From the NCBI RefSeq assembly GCF_001625195.1, contig NC_054389.1:8614520-8678519 (forward strand): a stretch of DNA of 64,000 nt, read 5' to 3'. The position numbers were made by a program, and so were the translations under genes. Below the pieces are notes generated by a model that saw only the letters and a list, made by a program, of their open reading frames with translations, searched no databases and was not told the DNA's origin. Origin of the DNA: Drechmeria coniospora (lineage: Eukaryota; Ascomycota; Sordariomycetes; Hypocreales; Ophiocordycipitaceae). Positions 42,877 through 52,703 of the stretch are shown here, one piece after another (position 1 is the first letter of the stretch; every line of letters starts with the position of its first letter).

Positions 42877-44403
42877 CTACAGCTTCGCAAACAGGCCCTT
42901 GCAGGCCCCCTTGCCCAGCTGCACCAGCGTGCTCTTCGTTCGCGTGTAGGGCCGGATGCCCTCGTGTCCGTTTTCCAAGCCGATGCCGCTCAGCTTCCAG
43001 CCGCCCACGGGCATCTCGGCCGGGGACTCGCCCCAGGTGTTGATCCACGTGATGCCGGCGTCGAGCTCGCGGATCACCTCCTGGGCGAGACCGACGTCGG
43101 ACGAGACGACGCCGGCGGCGAGACCCATGGCCGTGTCGTTGGCCCTCCGGATCAGCTCCGGCATCCACTCGGCCTGGGTCCGACCGCGCGTCTCGTACGG
43201 CAGGATGCACATCACGGGCCCGAAAATCTCCTCGCGGGCCACGCGCATGTCGTCGATGCAGCTGCTGAAGATGACGGGAGCCACCCAGAAGCCGTCGGCC
43301 GTCGGCTTCGTCCTCTGCGCGTCCTTGGAGCCGTCGTAGAGGACCCTGGCGCCGTCGACGTCGCGGCCGTGCCGGATGTACATGTTGACCTTGTCGCGCT
43401 GGGCGGCGCTGACGACGGGCCCGAAGTTGGTCTTGTCGTCCCTCGGCAGGCCCATGCGGATGCCCTCGCGGCAGCGGCGGACGAGAGCGTCCTCGACGCG
43501 CGCCAGCAGCGTGTCGGGCACGAAGACGCGCGTGCCGTTGGTGCAGACCTGGCCCGTCGAGAAGAAGTTGGCGGCCATGGCGACGTCGGCGGCCTCGTCG
43601 ACGTCGGCGTCGGGCAGGACGACGACGGGGCTCTTGCCGCCGAGCTCCATGGTGACGCTCTTCATGCCCCTCGACGCGACGCCGGCGACGAGGCTGCCGG
43701 TGCTGACCTGGCCCGTGAAGCTGACCTTGGCGACGGACGGGTGGGCCACCAGCGGCGCGCCGACGCTCGGGCCGTCGCCGTAGACGACGTTGAAGACGCC
43801 CGGCGGCACGCCGGCCTCGACGTAGATGGCGGCGAGCGCGTTGGCGTGCAGCGGCGTCACCTCGCTCGGCTTGTAGACCATGCAGTTGCCGGCGGCGAGG
43901 CAGGGTGCCGACTTCCAGAGGGCGATCTGGATGGGATAGTTCCAGGCGCCGATGCCGGCGCAGACCCCCAGCGGCTCCTGGCTCGTGAGCACGAAGGCGT
44001 CGGCCCGCAGGCGCGTGTTCTGGCCGGGCAGGCCGCCGGCGACCAAGTGAGCGTAGTACTCGAGCACGTCGGCGCCCGTGGCGATGTCGACCGTCGACGT
44101 CTCCGACCAGGCCTTGCCCGTGTCGAGCGTCTCCGTCAGGGCGAGCTCATCGTTGCGCTCCCGCAGAAGGGCCGCAGCCTTGAGCAGGATCTTGGCCCGC
44201 TGGGGGGCCGGAGTCCGCGACCATGCCGGGAAGGCGGCCTGCGCGGACGAGATGGCCTCCTCGAGCTGTGCCGGCGTCGTCGAGTAGATGGTGGCGAGAG
44301 GCTTGGCCGTCGTCGGGTCGATGGAAGCAAAGGACGAGGCGCCCGACGACTGAGGCTGCGGCCTGCCCGAGTGGAAGGTGTGTATCTGGGACGGAAACGT
44401 CAT
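42877..44403 (-). CDS. Betaine-aldehyde dehydrogenase (BetB/BadA-type), 508 aa
   Basis: A single exon. The NAD-dependent aldehyde dehydrogenase fold is complete: GAWNYPIQIALWKSAPCLAA with catalytic Asn155, MELGGKSP with general-base Glu253, and STGQVCTNGTRVF with nucleophile Cys287. WINTWGESPAEMPVGGWKLS near the C-terminus is characteristic of betaine-aldehyde dehydrogenases, and the length fits. It would oxidise betaine aldehyde to glycine betaine in the cytosol. The start at MTFPSQIHTF was chosen because it aligns with the family; the frame stays open upstream to an ATG at 44559, but that extension is Pro/Cys-rich and unlike a leader. It is head to head with choline oxidase, with 3.3 kb of GTAC-word DNA between, so a joint pathway is likely. 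Confidence 0.92.
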   Translation of the reverse strand: MTFPSQIHTFHSGRPQPQSSGASSFASIDPTTAKPLATIYSTTPAQLEEAISSAQAAFPAWSRTPAPQRAKILLKAAALLRERNDELALTETLDTGKAWSETSTVDIATGADVLEYYAHLVAGGLPGQNTRLRADAFVLTSQEPLGVCAGIGAWNYPIQIALWKSAPCLAAGNCMVYKPSEVTPLHANALAAIYVEAGVPPGVFNVVYGDGPSVGAPLVAHPSVAKVSFTGQVSTGSLVAGVASRGMKSVTMELGGKSPVVVLPDADVDEAADVAMAANFFSTGQVCTNGTRVFVPDTLLARVEDALVRRCREGIRMGLPRDDKTNFGPVVSAAQRDKVNMYIRHGRDVDGARVLYDGSKDAQRTKPTADGFWVAPVIFSSCIDDMRVAREEIFGPVMCILPYETRGRTQAEWMPELIRRANDTAMGLAAGVVSSDVGLAQEVIRELDAGITWINTWGESPAEMPVGGWKLSGIGLENGHEGIRPYTRTKSTLVQLGKGACKGLFAKL

Positions 44404-44499
44404 CCTGAGTGTGAGGCGGATGCTGCGATGAGGCGTGACGAAATGAGGAGGAGTGGGAGGGAGTCGAGAGCCGACGATGGGTTCGTTCAGCAGGCTTGC

Positions 44500-45660
44500 T
44501 GTTGGCCACGGAGTACATGTACATGGAGTTGCTGCAGGGAACGCGCTATTACAATGCACGCACTCATGTACTGGCTACATGTACACCTGCAATAAGTACA
44601 GTGCCTACAGCAAGCATGGACATCAATCGTGCTGCCATGGGGATGACGTAACGAGCACACGGTACGGAGAAGACTTGTGTAAGTACATGTACGGTACGGA
44701 GTATGCAGGAGTAAGAGGTAAGTAATACTTGAAGTGCGTGCACGACGAGTGAGTACGGAGTTCACTGTAGTACAGTACAACAACCGAGGTATGGCGTACT
44801 GTACTTGGCTGATGTTATGAGCCAAGTACAGCAAGTAAGTAAGTAAGTACTGTACTGTATACTTAAGTACTATACATGTACATGTACAGTACTCTTGTGC
44901 TGCGCAGGTACGGAGCATGCCCGGACAGGATCCGGTGTTCGGCGCTGCTGAGCTTGGCAAACTGCATACTGTGCTCCGTAAGTACTCCGGAATTATTACC
45001 ACTTATTACTTGTATTACCTGTACATGTCTGCATGTCTGGACACTCAAAGAATAAGTGCTTGTATGTGCACAATTTTCCTGGGGGTTTCTTCTTCTGACA
45101 TGATCTGGAAGCTACGCAAGCTCCTTGTCGCCAGGATTGACATGATTACTTGGAGTACCTTCACAGCGTTGTGGGTGGCTCGAGGGTAAATGGAAGAAGC
45201 GAGCAAACCATCCCACTCCAAAGCCTTGAACATACACATATTCTTATATATACGACGCATTGCAGACGCTATATGAACGAGTACTTGCACTGTACATTAC
45301 TTAGCCACCGAGTACTGGTGCAATAGTATTATTATAGTAGAATTCTTATTAGTAGGATAAGTGTGGATAGATATAAGTAATTACCTGCACGTTCTCCTCA
45401 CTGCAAGTAAAAAGGTGATAATAGTAGTACTCTTGCTTGGAGCAAGTCAATCCATACCTAGTACTTAAGGCAAGTAATACGGCAAGTAATACGTTACATC
45501 CCTTGGTACCTCGTGGTACGGAGCACAGCCACGGTACAGTCGCTGCCATACCTTGGCACCATAATTAATACAAGCACACTTATGCACCTACGGTACGGAG
45601 TACTGTAAGTAGGTAATTACGGAGTACGGACGATGGTGCAGGTGGATCGTGCCCCTGAAC
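44500..45660. repeat. Large GTAC / TACGGAGTAC word cluster
   Basis: More than 1 kb is saturated with words such as GTACATGTACGGTACGGAGT, CTGTACTGTATACTTAAG, GTACATGTACATGTACAG, CTACGGTACGGAGTACTG and ATTACGGAGTACGG, with AAGTAAGTAAGTAAGT. AT content is raised (45.2-45.5 kb). No gene-like frame was seen. Confidence 0.85.
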
Positions 45661-46009
45661 GGAGAACCTACCGCATGTGTACTCCGTACGCTCGAGTGTG
45701 CACGATCGCAAGTCCATCATCCGAGTCGATTGAATGGAATCCGTCCTCCGTTCCGTGCCGTGCTTCTCTCCCGCCATCTGGCACAAGTGACAGTTGTGGA
45801 CAGCGCGCGAATTGGCCATCTTTCCCTTCGCCATCGTTCGACCTTTTTATTATGCGCACAGGCACGAGCTTTGAAAACATACGACAAAGGGACGATGGCG
45901 AATCCTGCTTCCGATCCTTGCTGGCCCCCCATGCGACTTTTATCCTGATCCTGAGAGCATCGCCGTCCCCTACCGGAGCCCCGCAAACGACCCACAGCCG
46001 CTGAAGGGC

Positions 46010-47240
46010 GTACTGTACGGGGTGGCCAAGTAAGTACACCTACCGGTACGATATTGCTCCGTATTACAGTACAGGTACTTACAGAGTACACTTACGCCTG
46101 CAGTATCTAAGTAGTAAGTACTAGGTACCTAGTAGTAGTTGGGCTCACTTACTTACTTGCAGTACTCCGTACTTGCAGTAATATTACTTGCTTGTGGTAC
46201 GCCGACCTCTAGCACGAGGTCTACCGACGGCTCCAACCGTCGTTTGGCCAATCCTCGATGAGGGCACCGAGGTCGACGATGGCCTCGGCCCCTCTGGGAT
46301 CCTTCTGGCTCTGGGATGCCCGGAAAGAGGCTAGCAGCAGTCGACCGGATGCCTATTCGTTCAGACGGCATCGCCACCAAACCGCCTTGGCTCCATTTCG
46401 ATGCATGCCATGTTACATGCGCATGATGTGTCGCATCCGTGCGCTTCCAAAAAACCATCGTACGCCGAGTCGCAGGTTCTCGAAGGGCCAGCAGGGTAGT
46501 AGTTGAACGTGCATTTATTTGTGCAGCAGCCTGTACAGTACAGTATGTGTGCGCCTGTCGGCCAAAGGTGGTTGTGCAGGGACGACTCGGTAGGTAACCG
46601 AGTGCGGGTGAGGTGTCTCGAATGACATTTCGAGTGGGCTTCGTTCATACCACATACCACCAGCTTGTAGTACATCATGTACTCCCTACTTGTACAGTAC
46701 TTGCGCGGTACTTGTACTCCGTATCAGCTCAGCACTGAGGCACTACCTACCTCGTACTTGTACCGCACGCGCACTGCTCCTGGGGACATCCCAACACCAT
46801 GGTGGTTCTTCCACGTCGTTGCACCGCCCATGAAGCGCGCAGGAGTTTCATCCGCCTCGTTCGAGTGCCCGCGTGCAATGCGCAGCGATCGAGCAGGAGG
46901 ATGCGCTCCGTAATCCGGCGCCTGCATCGGTCCCCTACGTCGAGCCTTTCCCTCGCTCCAGCGGCCGTCTTGCGGTGCAGCGGCCGCTCCCAATGTCGTA
47001 CCGGCACAAGGTACGGAGTACAAGTAGCCAGCCAGCCACCAGAGGAACTTGTATCTGCACCTACGTCGTTAGTATCCCAGCCGTTGCCCCGTCCATCCAC
47101 AATGTTTCATGCAGGTACCCTGCATGTATAGTACGGCGCCAAGTACCTCGCCAGGTCAGTGCACGTACGGAGCACAGCAGTACGTACGTACCTACATACT
47201 CATACGTACTTGCAGCACAAAACGCCTCGTCCGTGTGGGC
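46010..47240. repeat. Second GTAC-word cluster upstream of choline oxidase
   Basis: Two denser parts (46.01-46.20 and 46.66-47.23 kb) contain AGTACTAGGTACCTAGTAG, CAGTACTCCGTACTTGCAG, TTGTACTCCGTATC, GTACGGAGTACAAG and GTACGTACGTACC. Between them lies ordinary sequence without a supportable gene. The last 450 bp before the start codon lack these words. Confidence 0.75.
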
Positions 47241-47689
47241 GTGCCGGCTGACCGACTGGCCGTTGGATCGAATCAGGCTGGCATTATGCTCTGCAAGCAT
47301 CATGCTACGGGCAAAATTGTCGTTGCTTCCGTTGGCTGCGTATGATGTAATCGTGACTTACTTATTCGACGTCTCCCCTCGCCCGCCCACTTCCCCCATC
47401 TCCAGGAAGGGTTCATTGCCATCTCTCGCCCATTTGCTGCTAGCTCCCGACCAAGCGACGACTTCTTACATTCCGTTGGTCTTGCTTCGGTAGCCTTGGA
47501 TACTTGTTAGGTATTCCCTCATGTAGGTGCAATGCCGCGGCGGCCGATGGTGCTCCTGGCCCTGCTCCGGCCTTCGTCTCGTCGGCCGTCCCTCACCGCC
47601 GCCGCTCGCAGTGGTACGGTACGCTTACGGTGCGACGCAGCGCAGCACGACCCAAAGCACGTACGATCGGACCGCGGCTTCTCTTCGAC

Positions 47690-49327
47690 ATGACGACTCG
47701 CTCGCTCCCGCCCAATGCCGGCCACGCCTACGACTACGTCATCGTAGGCGGTGGCACGGCCGGCTGCGTCCTCGCCGCCCGCCTCGCCACCTACCTGCCC
47801 GAGCGCAAGATCCTCCTCATCGAGGCCGGCCCGTCCGACTTCAAGCTCGACAACGTCCTCGACCTTCGCCAGTGGCTCACCCTGCTCGGCGGCGAGCTCG
47901 ACTACGACTACGGCACCACCGAGCAGCCCATGGGCAACTCCCACATCCGCCACTCGCGCGCCAAGGTCCTCGGCGGCTGCTCCTCCCACAACACCCTCAT
48001 CTCCTTCCGTCCCTTCCGCCACGACATGGATCGCTGGGTCCAGCAGGGCTGCAAGGGCTGGGACTTTGACACCGTCGTCCGCCTCGTCGACAACCTGCGC
48101 AACACCTTCCAGCCCGTCCACGCCCGCCACCGCAATCAGCTGTGCAAGGATTGGGTCGAGTCCTGCTCGACGGCCCTCGACATCCCCGTCATCAAGGACT
48201 TCAACGCCGAGATCCGCGAAAAGGGCCAGCTGACGGCCGGCGCCGGCTTCTTCTCCATCTCGTACAACCCCGACGACGGCCGCCGGAGCAGCGCCTCGGT
48301 CGCCTACATCCACCCCATCCTCCGCGGCGAGGAGAGGCGGCCGAACCTGACGGTGCTCACCGAGGCGCACGTGTCGAGGATCCACGTCGAGAACGATGTG
48401 GCCACCGGCATCAGCCTGCGCCTCGCCGGAGGCGACGAGCTCGTCCTCCACGCCCGCCGGGAGACGATCCTGTGCGCCGGCGCCGTCGACACGCCCCGCC
48501 TGATGCTCCACTCCGGCCTCGGACCCCGTGCCCAGCTCGAGACGCTCGGCATCGACGTGGTCAAGGACATCCCCGGCGTCGGCGAGAATCTCATCGACCA
48601 CCCCGAGACCATCATCATGTGGGAGCTCGAGAAGCCGGTGCCGGCCAACCAGACGACCATGGACTCGGACGCCGGCATCTTCTACCGCCACGAGCCCACC
48701 AACGCGGCTGGCAACGACGGCGATGCCGCCGATGTCATGATGCACTGCTACCAGATCCCCTTCTGCCTCAACACCGAGCGCCTCGGCTACCCCGTCGTCC
48801 GGGACGGCTATGCCTTTTGCATGACGCCCAACATCCCGCGCGCCCGTTCTCGCGGCCGCATCTACCTGACCTCCAAGGACCCGGCCGTCAAGCCGGCCCT
48901 CGACTTTCGCTACTTTACCGATCCCGAGGGCTACGACGCCGCCACCCTCGTCGCCGGCATCAAGCTCGCCCGCAAGGTCGCCGAGAAGCGCCCCTTCAAG
49001 GACTGGCTGAAGCGGGAGGTCGCGCCGGGACCAAAGGTCCAGACCGACGAGGAGATTAGCGAGTACGCCCGTCGCGTGGCGCACACCGTCTATCACCCGG
49101 CCGGCACCACCAAGATGGGCGACGTCACGAGGGACATGTACGCCGTCGTCGACCCCGAGCTCAAGGTGCGCGGCATCAAGTACCTGCGCATCGCCGACGC
49201 CGGTGTCTTCCCCGAGATGCCTTCCATCAATCCCATGCTCACCGTCTTGGCCATCGGTGAGCGGGCGGCGGAGCTGATCGCCATGGACGACGGATGGAAG
49301 CTCGACTCCAAGGTGGCGAGGTTGTGA
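47690..49327 (+). CDS. Choline oxidase (GMC oxidoreductase family), 545 aa
   Basis: A single exon. The FAD-binding signature DYVIVGGGTAGCVLAARL is followed by SRAKVLGGCSSHN, where His100 matches the FAD-linked His99 of Arthrobacter choline oxidase. Glu306 (IDHPETI) matches the Glu that holds the trimethylammonium group; His469 (TVYHPAGT) and Asn514 (PSINPMLT) match the catalytic His466 and Asn510. IPRARSRGRIYL and RYFTDPEGYDAATLVAGIK also follow choline oxidase closely. It should oxidise choline to betaine aldehyde, perhaps on to betaine, with release of hydrogen peroxide. The start chosen gives the family length. The frame remains open 62 codons upstream to 47504, and that Arg/Ala-rich stretch could be a targeting extension. 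It pairs functionally with the divergent aldehyde dehydrogenase. Confidence 0.92.
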   Translation: MTTRSLPPNAGHAYDYVIVGGGTAGCVLAARLATYLPERKILLIEAGPSDFKLDNVLDLRQWLTLLGGELDYDYGTTEQPMGNSHIRHSRAKVLGGCSSHNTLISFRPFRHDMDRWVQQGCKGWDFDTVVRLVDNLRNTFQPVHARHRNQLCKDWVESCSTALDIPVIKDFNAEIREKGQLTAGAGFFSISYNPDDGRRSSASVAYIHPILRGEERRPNLTVLTEAHVSRIHVENDVATGISLRLAGGDELVLHARRETILCAGAVDTPRLMLHSGLGPRAQLETLGIDVVKDIPGVGENLIDHPETIIMWELEKPVPANQTTMDSDAGIFYRHEPTNAAGNDGDAADVMMHCYQIPFCLNTERLGYPVVRDGYAFCMTPNIPRARSRGRIYLTSKDPAVKPALDFRYFTDPEGYDAATLVAGIKLARKVAEKRPFKDWLKREVAPGPKVQTDEEISEYARRVAHTVYHPAGTTKMGDVTRDMYAVVDPELKVRGIKYLRIADAGVFPEMPSINPMLTVLAIGERAAELIAMDDGWKLDSKVARL

Positions 49328-50336
49328 TGCTGCAGCGCCTTGTCAGATGCACCATTTTGGATATCGCCTGTTGGCCGTAGGTTGGACCATCGTCAGCGTG
49401 TGCTGTGATGCTGCTGCTCAGGAGGGCTTGCTGGAGTGGCGTTTATGGATAGGACGTATTGAACACTATTGGATGATCATGACGAGATGAAGATGCTGCC
49501 TGAACTGAAATGCGTGCCCTCGAGCCCACTTGCAAACTCGGTCTTGGCCGGCGCCGCCGAGAATGCAGGCACCAAGCTTGAGCGAAAATCGATAACATCA
49601 TGATGAAACACGCATTCGGAGCAAGGTAGCGTCGGCAGTGAGCGATCAATCATCTTGTCGGCCGGTTGCCAGCGGTGGCTATAGGATATCTCGGCCACCT
49701 GGGAATCCGTACGAGCCAGCGATGCTCTTTTCTCCGGTGTTTAGAACTAGTCCGTACCGCGTATCGTGAATGGCAAGAGGTTCCGCCGTGTTGAACCTTC
49801 CCTCGCGCTCACTTCGTGGCCGACGAGGAAGGTGCGTCATCAGCCATGCTTTCCTCGGCTCCTCGGCAATTCTGGACACGTATCACGTCCAAGGATGAAT
49901 AATGTGCAAGATCCCAGAACGCGAGAGCACCACGAAGGGGATTCATCGCATTCCGTCGTTGCCATTGCCTGCGGCGAATTCCCCCTGGACCACCAGCAGT
50001 GGCTCCAGCAGCCCTCGGCTTGCGAGGGCTGCTGTCTACGGCGAAACATCAGCACCCCCCAAAGTAGGTACGGTGGTGATATGACACGATGACACGATGA
50101 CGACATATAGCTTCTCAAGCAACGGGCTGCCGTCCGTGGTCCGTATCGCCAGAAATCCGGCTTGCCTTGCATCCACAGCGCACACGGTGGAGAGCGCAGC
50201 TGCCTGCCGAGTTCTACAGACTGCAACCGTACAATTAGCTCGCTAGTGATCAGGCAGCACCATCGATGAAAGAGGCAACAGGTTTTGTCGGTAGGCCCAG
50301 CGCGGCTCGGTTGAATGTCAGCAAACCCCAGCCTGC
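49328..50336. other. Intergenic space after choline oxidase
   Basis: It contains the 3' end of choline oxidase and about 1 kb without a gene-like frame. A short ACACGATGAC direct repeat is visible near 50083-50101. No GTAC-word cluster is present. Confidence 0.5.
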
Positions 50337-50492
50337 ATGCACCCACATCTGAAAATGCAGGATCACGACTGGCAGATCCTCGGGCTCACCGCCGTGGGCA
50401 CCCTCAGCCTTGTCTCCATCGCCACCGCAGGCATTGCCGTAGCGTCAAGACGCAAGGCTCCTCCCCCAAGGCTCGCACGGCAGGATCGGTAG
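50337..50492 (+). CDS. Possible small membrane protein, 51 aa
   Basis: The ATG at 50337 opens MHPHLKMQDHDWQILGLTAV; GTLSLVSIATAGIAVAS forms one membrane-spanning segment, followed by a basic RRKAPPPRLARQDR tail and TAG. Codons prefer C in the third position, like real genes here. An internal ATG at 50355 would give a 45-residue form. It ends 117 bp before the DUF1479 gene on the same strand, in a different frame, so it could be an independent micropeptide, an upstream ORF in the leader of that gene, or chance. Confidence 0.35.
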   Translation: MHPHLKMQDHDWQILGLTAVGTLSLVSIATAGIAVASRRKAPPPRLARQDR

Positions 50493-50608
50493 ACTTCCCT
50501 GGCCGGCCGAGGCGGTAGACAAGTCCTTCGAGGGCCGCCGTCACCTACGAAAATCTGGTTCCTGGTGTTCTTCCGAACCTTCCGGTTGGCCCTGCGCCGT
50601 CATCAGCC

Positions 50609-52318
50609 ATGGCAACCTTTGACAGCGTGCAGTCGCCGCCGCCCGCGACCTTCTGGGGTCCGGATCCCGTCCCCCTGCAGCAGCGATTCGCGGCCATCAA
50701 GCGCAGCCTTATCGCCGGCCACGAGACCGAGCTGGAGACTTGCTGGGCTAGACTCATCGACGCCCTGAGGGTCGAGGTCGAGCATGTCGAGCTTCTCGGC
50801 GCCCACCTCGTCCCCTCCATCGAATTCGCCGACCTCGCCGATCCGGCCCAGACATCCCGCTTCGGCCGCGACCTACGTCGCTATGGCGTCGGCGTCGTTC
50901 GCAAGGTTTTCCCCCGCCGTGACGCAGAAGCTTCTGCCCTTGACACGATTCGGTACCTCGACAGCCGGCGGCCACGAGGCGGAGGCGTTGCGACCGGACC
51001 CTCGGAAGCAGGCGTCGCAGCGCCTCGTCAGGCGAACGCTCGACCTCATGCTCGGTCTCATTCGCATTCTCATTTTCGCGCCCCAAGACAGGACCCGACA
51101 TGCCTAGACTGCTTCTGGACCCCGGCTCAAGTTCGTGCCCGGGCCCATCCGAATGTCCTATACGCCCAGCGGTTCATGATGAGCCTCTGGGGACCCGTCG
51201 CCGACAAGCGCTTTGCCACGCATCTCCCCATCGCCTACGTGGACAGGATACGGATTCATGGCGGAGGGTTTGGACCAGAATCTACCGGTGGATTCAACGC
51301 CAACGACACCAACGCGGCCGCTTCCAATGCTTCACCTCCGCCTGCCAACATGGCATTCTCGCCGCCGCAGCAGAATCCGCAATCATTCTTTGCCAACCAG
51401 TCCGCCGACGACTGGATCAATGCGCTGCAGTCCTCGGCTGGCATCATCGCCCAGGTCGACAACGGTTCGCTTGAGAGGTGGGAGCCCGACGGATACGGCC
51501 GGAGCGGCACATACGACCGCATCTTCCATGGCCGCTGGGAGGACTACGATCCCTGGGAATGTTCCAGTCGAGTGAACTCGACCATGGACTTGTACAACGG
51601 GTACGGTGCCTGCACTATTTTTCGCATGTTCCAAGGACTTCTTGCGCTCTCTACGATAGAACCCGGCATGCTGCGTTTGTTTCCCTCGCCAAAGCTCGTC
51701 ACGGCCTATTATCTCCTGCGGCCCTTCTTCACTCCTCGCACACCTGCCCCAGCCTCGCGCACCGGCCCAGAATGGGACGCTTACCTCGCGGCGAGCAATT
51801 GGAGGCTGCAACGGGAACCGGACACCATCATTCACGGCGCCGTCCCTGGTCATGCTCAACGGGTGACGGAACACTGGCACCCGCATCTCTGCCTCAGGAG
51901 CAGCCTCGTCACGCTCCCTACCCTCCAGCCTGGCGATTACATCTTTTGGCACCCTGATTTGCCCTACCACATCTCCAACGGCGCCGGCCATGGAATGCAA
52001 ACACCAAGCGGCAACGCAGCTGGCGCCGACGAGATCAGCATGCTCGTCTACATTCCCGCCGCGCCGCTGACACAGACAAATGCGCTGTACCTCGCCCGTC
52101 AACGCAAGGCCTTTCAGCGAGGATACCCGGGACCCGATTTTGACTCGGCCGGTACGGGCTTCGTCGCCGAGGATCCCTCAACGAGGCCGGGAGAAAGTGA
52201 GATGGAGTTCGTTGGAGGGATCGATGGGCTGAGGGCCATGGGGTTGGCAAGGTGGAACACGGACGATGTAAAGGACGAAGTCGCCGGGCTTGCCAATTCT
52301 ATCCTGTTCCCAGAGTGA
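50609..52318 (+). CDS. DUF1479 family protein, 569 aa
   Basis: A single exon. DUF1479 hallmarks are CFWTPAQVRARAHPNVLYAQ (about residues 168-187), SLERWEPDGYG, YDPWECSSRVNSTMDLYNGY, FRMFQGLLALS, LVTAYYLLRPFFTPR and a late LQPGDYIFWHPDLPYH. The family adopts a double-stranded beta-helix fold like Fe(II)/2-oxoglutarate dioxygenases, and bacterial relatives include YbiU; the substrate is unknown. At the expected HxD metal site this protein reads IIAQVDNGS (Gln282, Asp284), so a key His seems missing. Residues 222-278 form an Asn/Pro/Gln-rich insert, and residues 115-160 are an unusually His/Arg/Ser-rich stretch that fits the family poorly; an unnoticed intron or compensating indels there cannot be excluded. 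Confidence 0.82.
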   Translation: MATFDSVQSPPPATFWGPDPVPLQQRFAAIKRSLIAGHETELETCWARLIDALRVEVEHVELLGAHLVPSIEFADLADPAQTSRFGRDLRRYGVGVVRKVFPRRDAEASALDTIRYLDSRRPRGGGVATGPSEAGVAAPRQANARPHARSHSHSHFRAPRQDPTCLDCFWTPAQVRARAHPNVLYAQRFMMSLWGPVADKRFATHLPIAYVDRIRIHGGGFGPESTGGFNANDTNAAASNASPPPANMAFSPPQQNPQSFFANQSADDWINALQSSAGIIAQVDNGSLERWEPDGYGRSGTYDRIFHGRWEDYDPWECSSRVNSTMDLYNGYGACTIFRMFQGLLALSTIEPGMLRLFPSPKLVTAYYLLRPFFTPRTPAPASRTGPEWDAYLAASNWRLQREPDTIIHGAVPGHAQRVTEHWHPHLCLRSSLVTLPTLQPGDYIFWHPDLPYHISNGAGHGMQTPSGNAAGADEISMLVYIPAAPLTQTNALYLARQRKAFQRGYPGPDFDSAGTGFVAEDPSTRPGESEMEFVGGIDGLRAMGLARWNTDDVKDEVAGLANSILFPE

Positions 52319-52703
52319 GTATATAACTCCACCATGCCGTGTGGCATGTGCAGAAAGCGGGCAATACTCGAATCGAAACGGCACCGAACGGAAGCAGCTC
52401 ATCAACACGTGGCAATGAACGACGATCCGAACGACTACGGTGATCCACGTGTTGTCACCGAATTGATATATGACCGCGGAATGAATTCTCATCGTATCGA
52501 CTGCAAGTGCTGTCTGTGATGGCATTTTCACCAGAGATATCATCAATGCAAGTATTTGATGCTAAGAAGACTTGTTATAGCGCACGATCGGCCAGCGAGA
52601 GTGCGCATGACATGCCTCCCAGAAATCGCAATAATGATGCCAAAATGCATTTCCACCATTATCAACGATATCCTTTTGTTCTTGGAGACAGCCTGGATCA
52701 CGC
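52319..52703. other. Short convergent space, no feature
   Basis: These 385 bp lie between two converging genes. They presumably hold both 3' UTRs. Nothing else was seen. Confidence 0.5.

Noticed and set aside
42721..44595. 624-residue plus-strand open frame
   Set aside because: It is the exact antisense of the betaine-aldehyde dehydrogenase gene; composition is the reverse-complement shadow of C-ending codons.
47519..49096. 525-residue minus-strand open frame
   Set aside because: It is antisense to choline oxidase, rich in Val/Glu/Gly/Asp as expected from third-position bias; no family.
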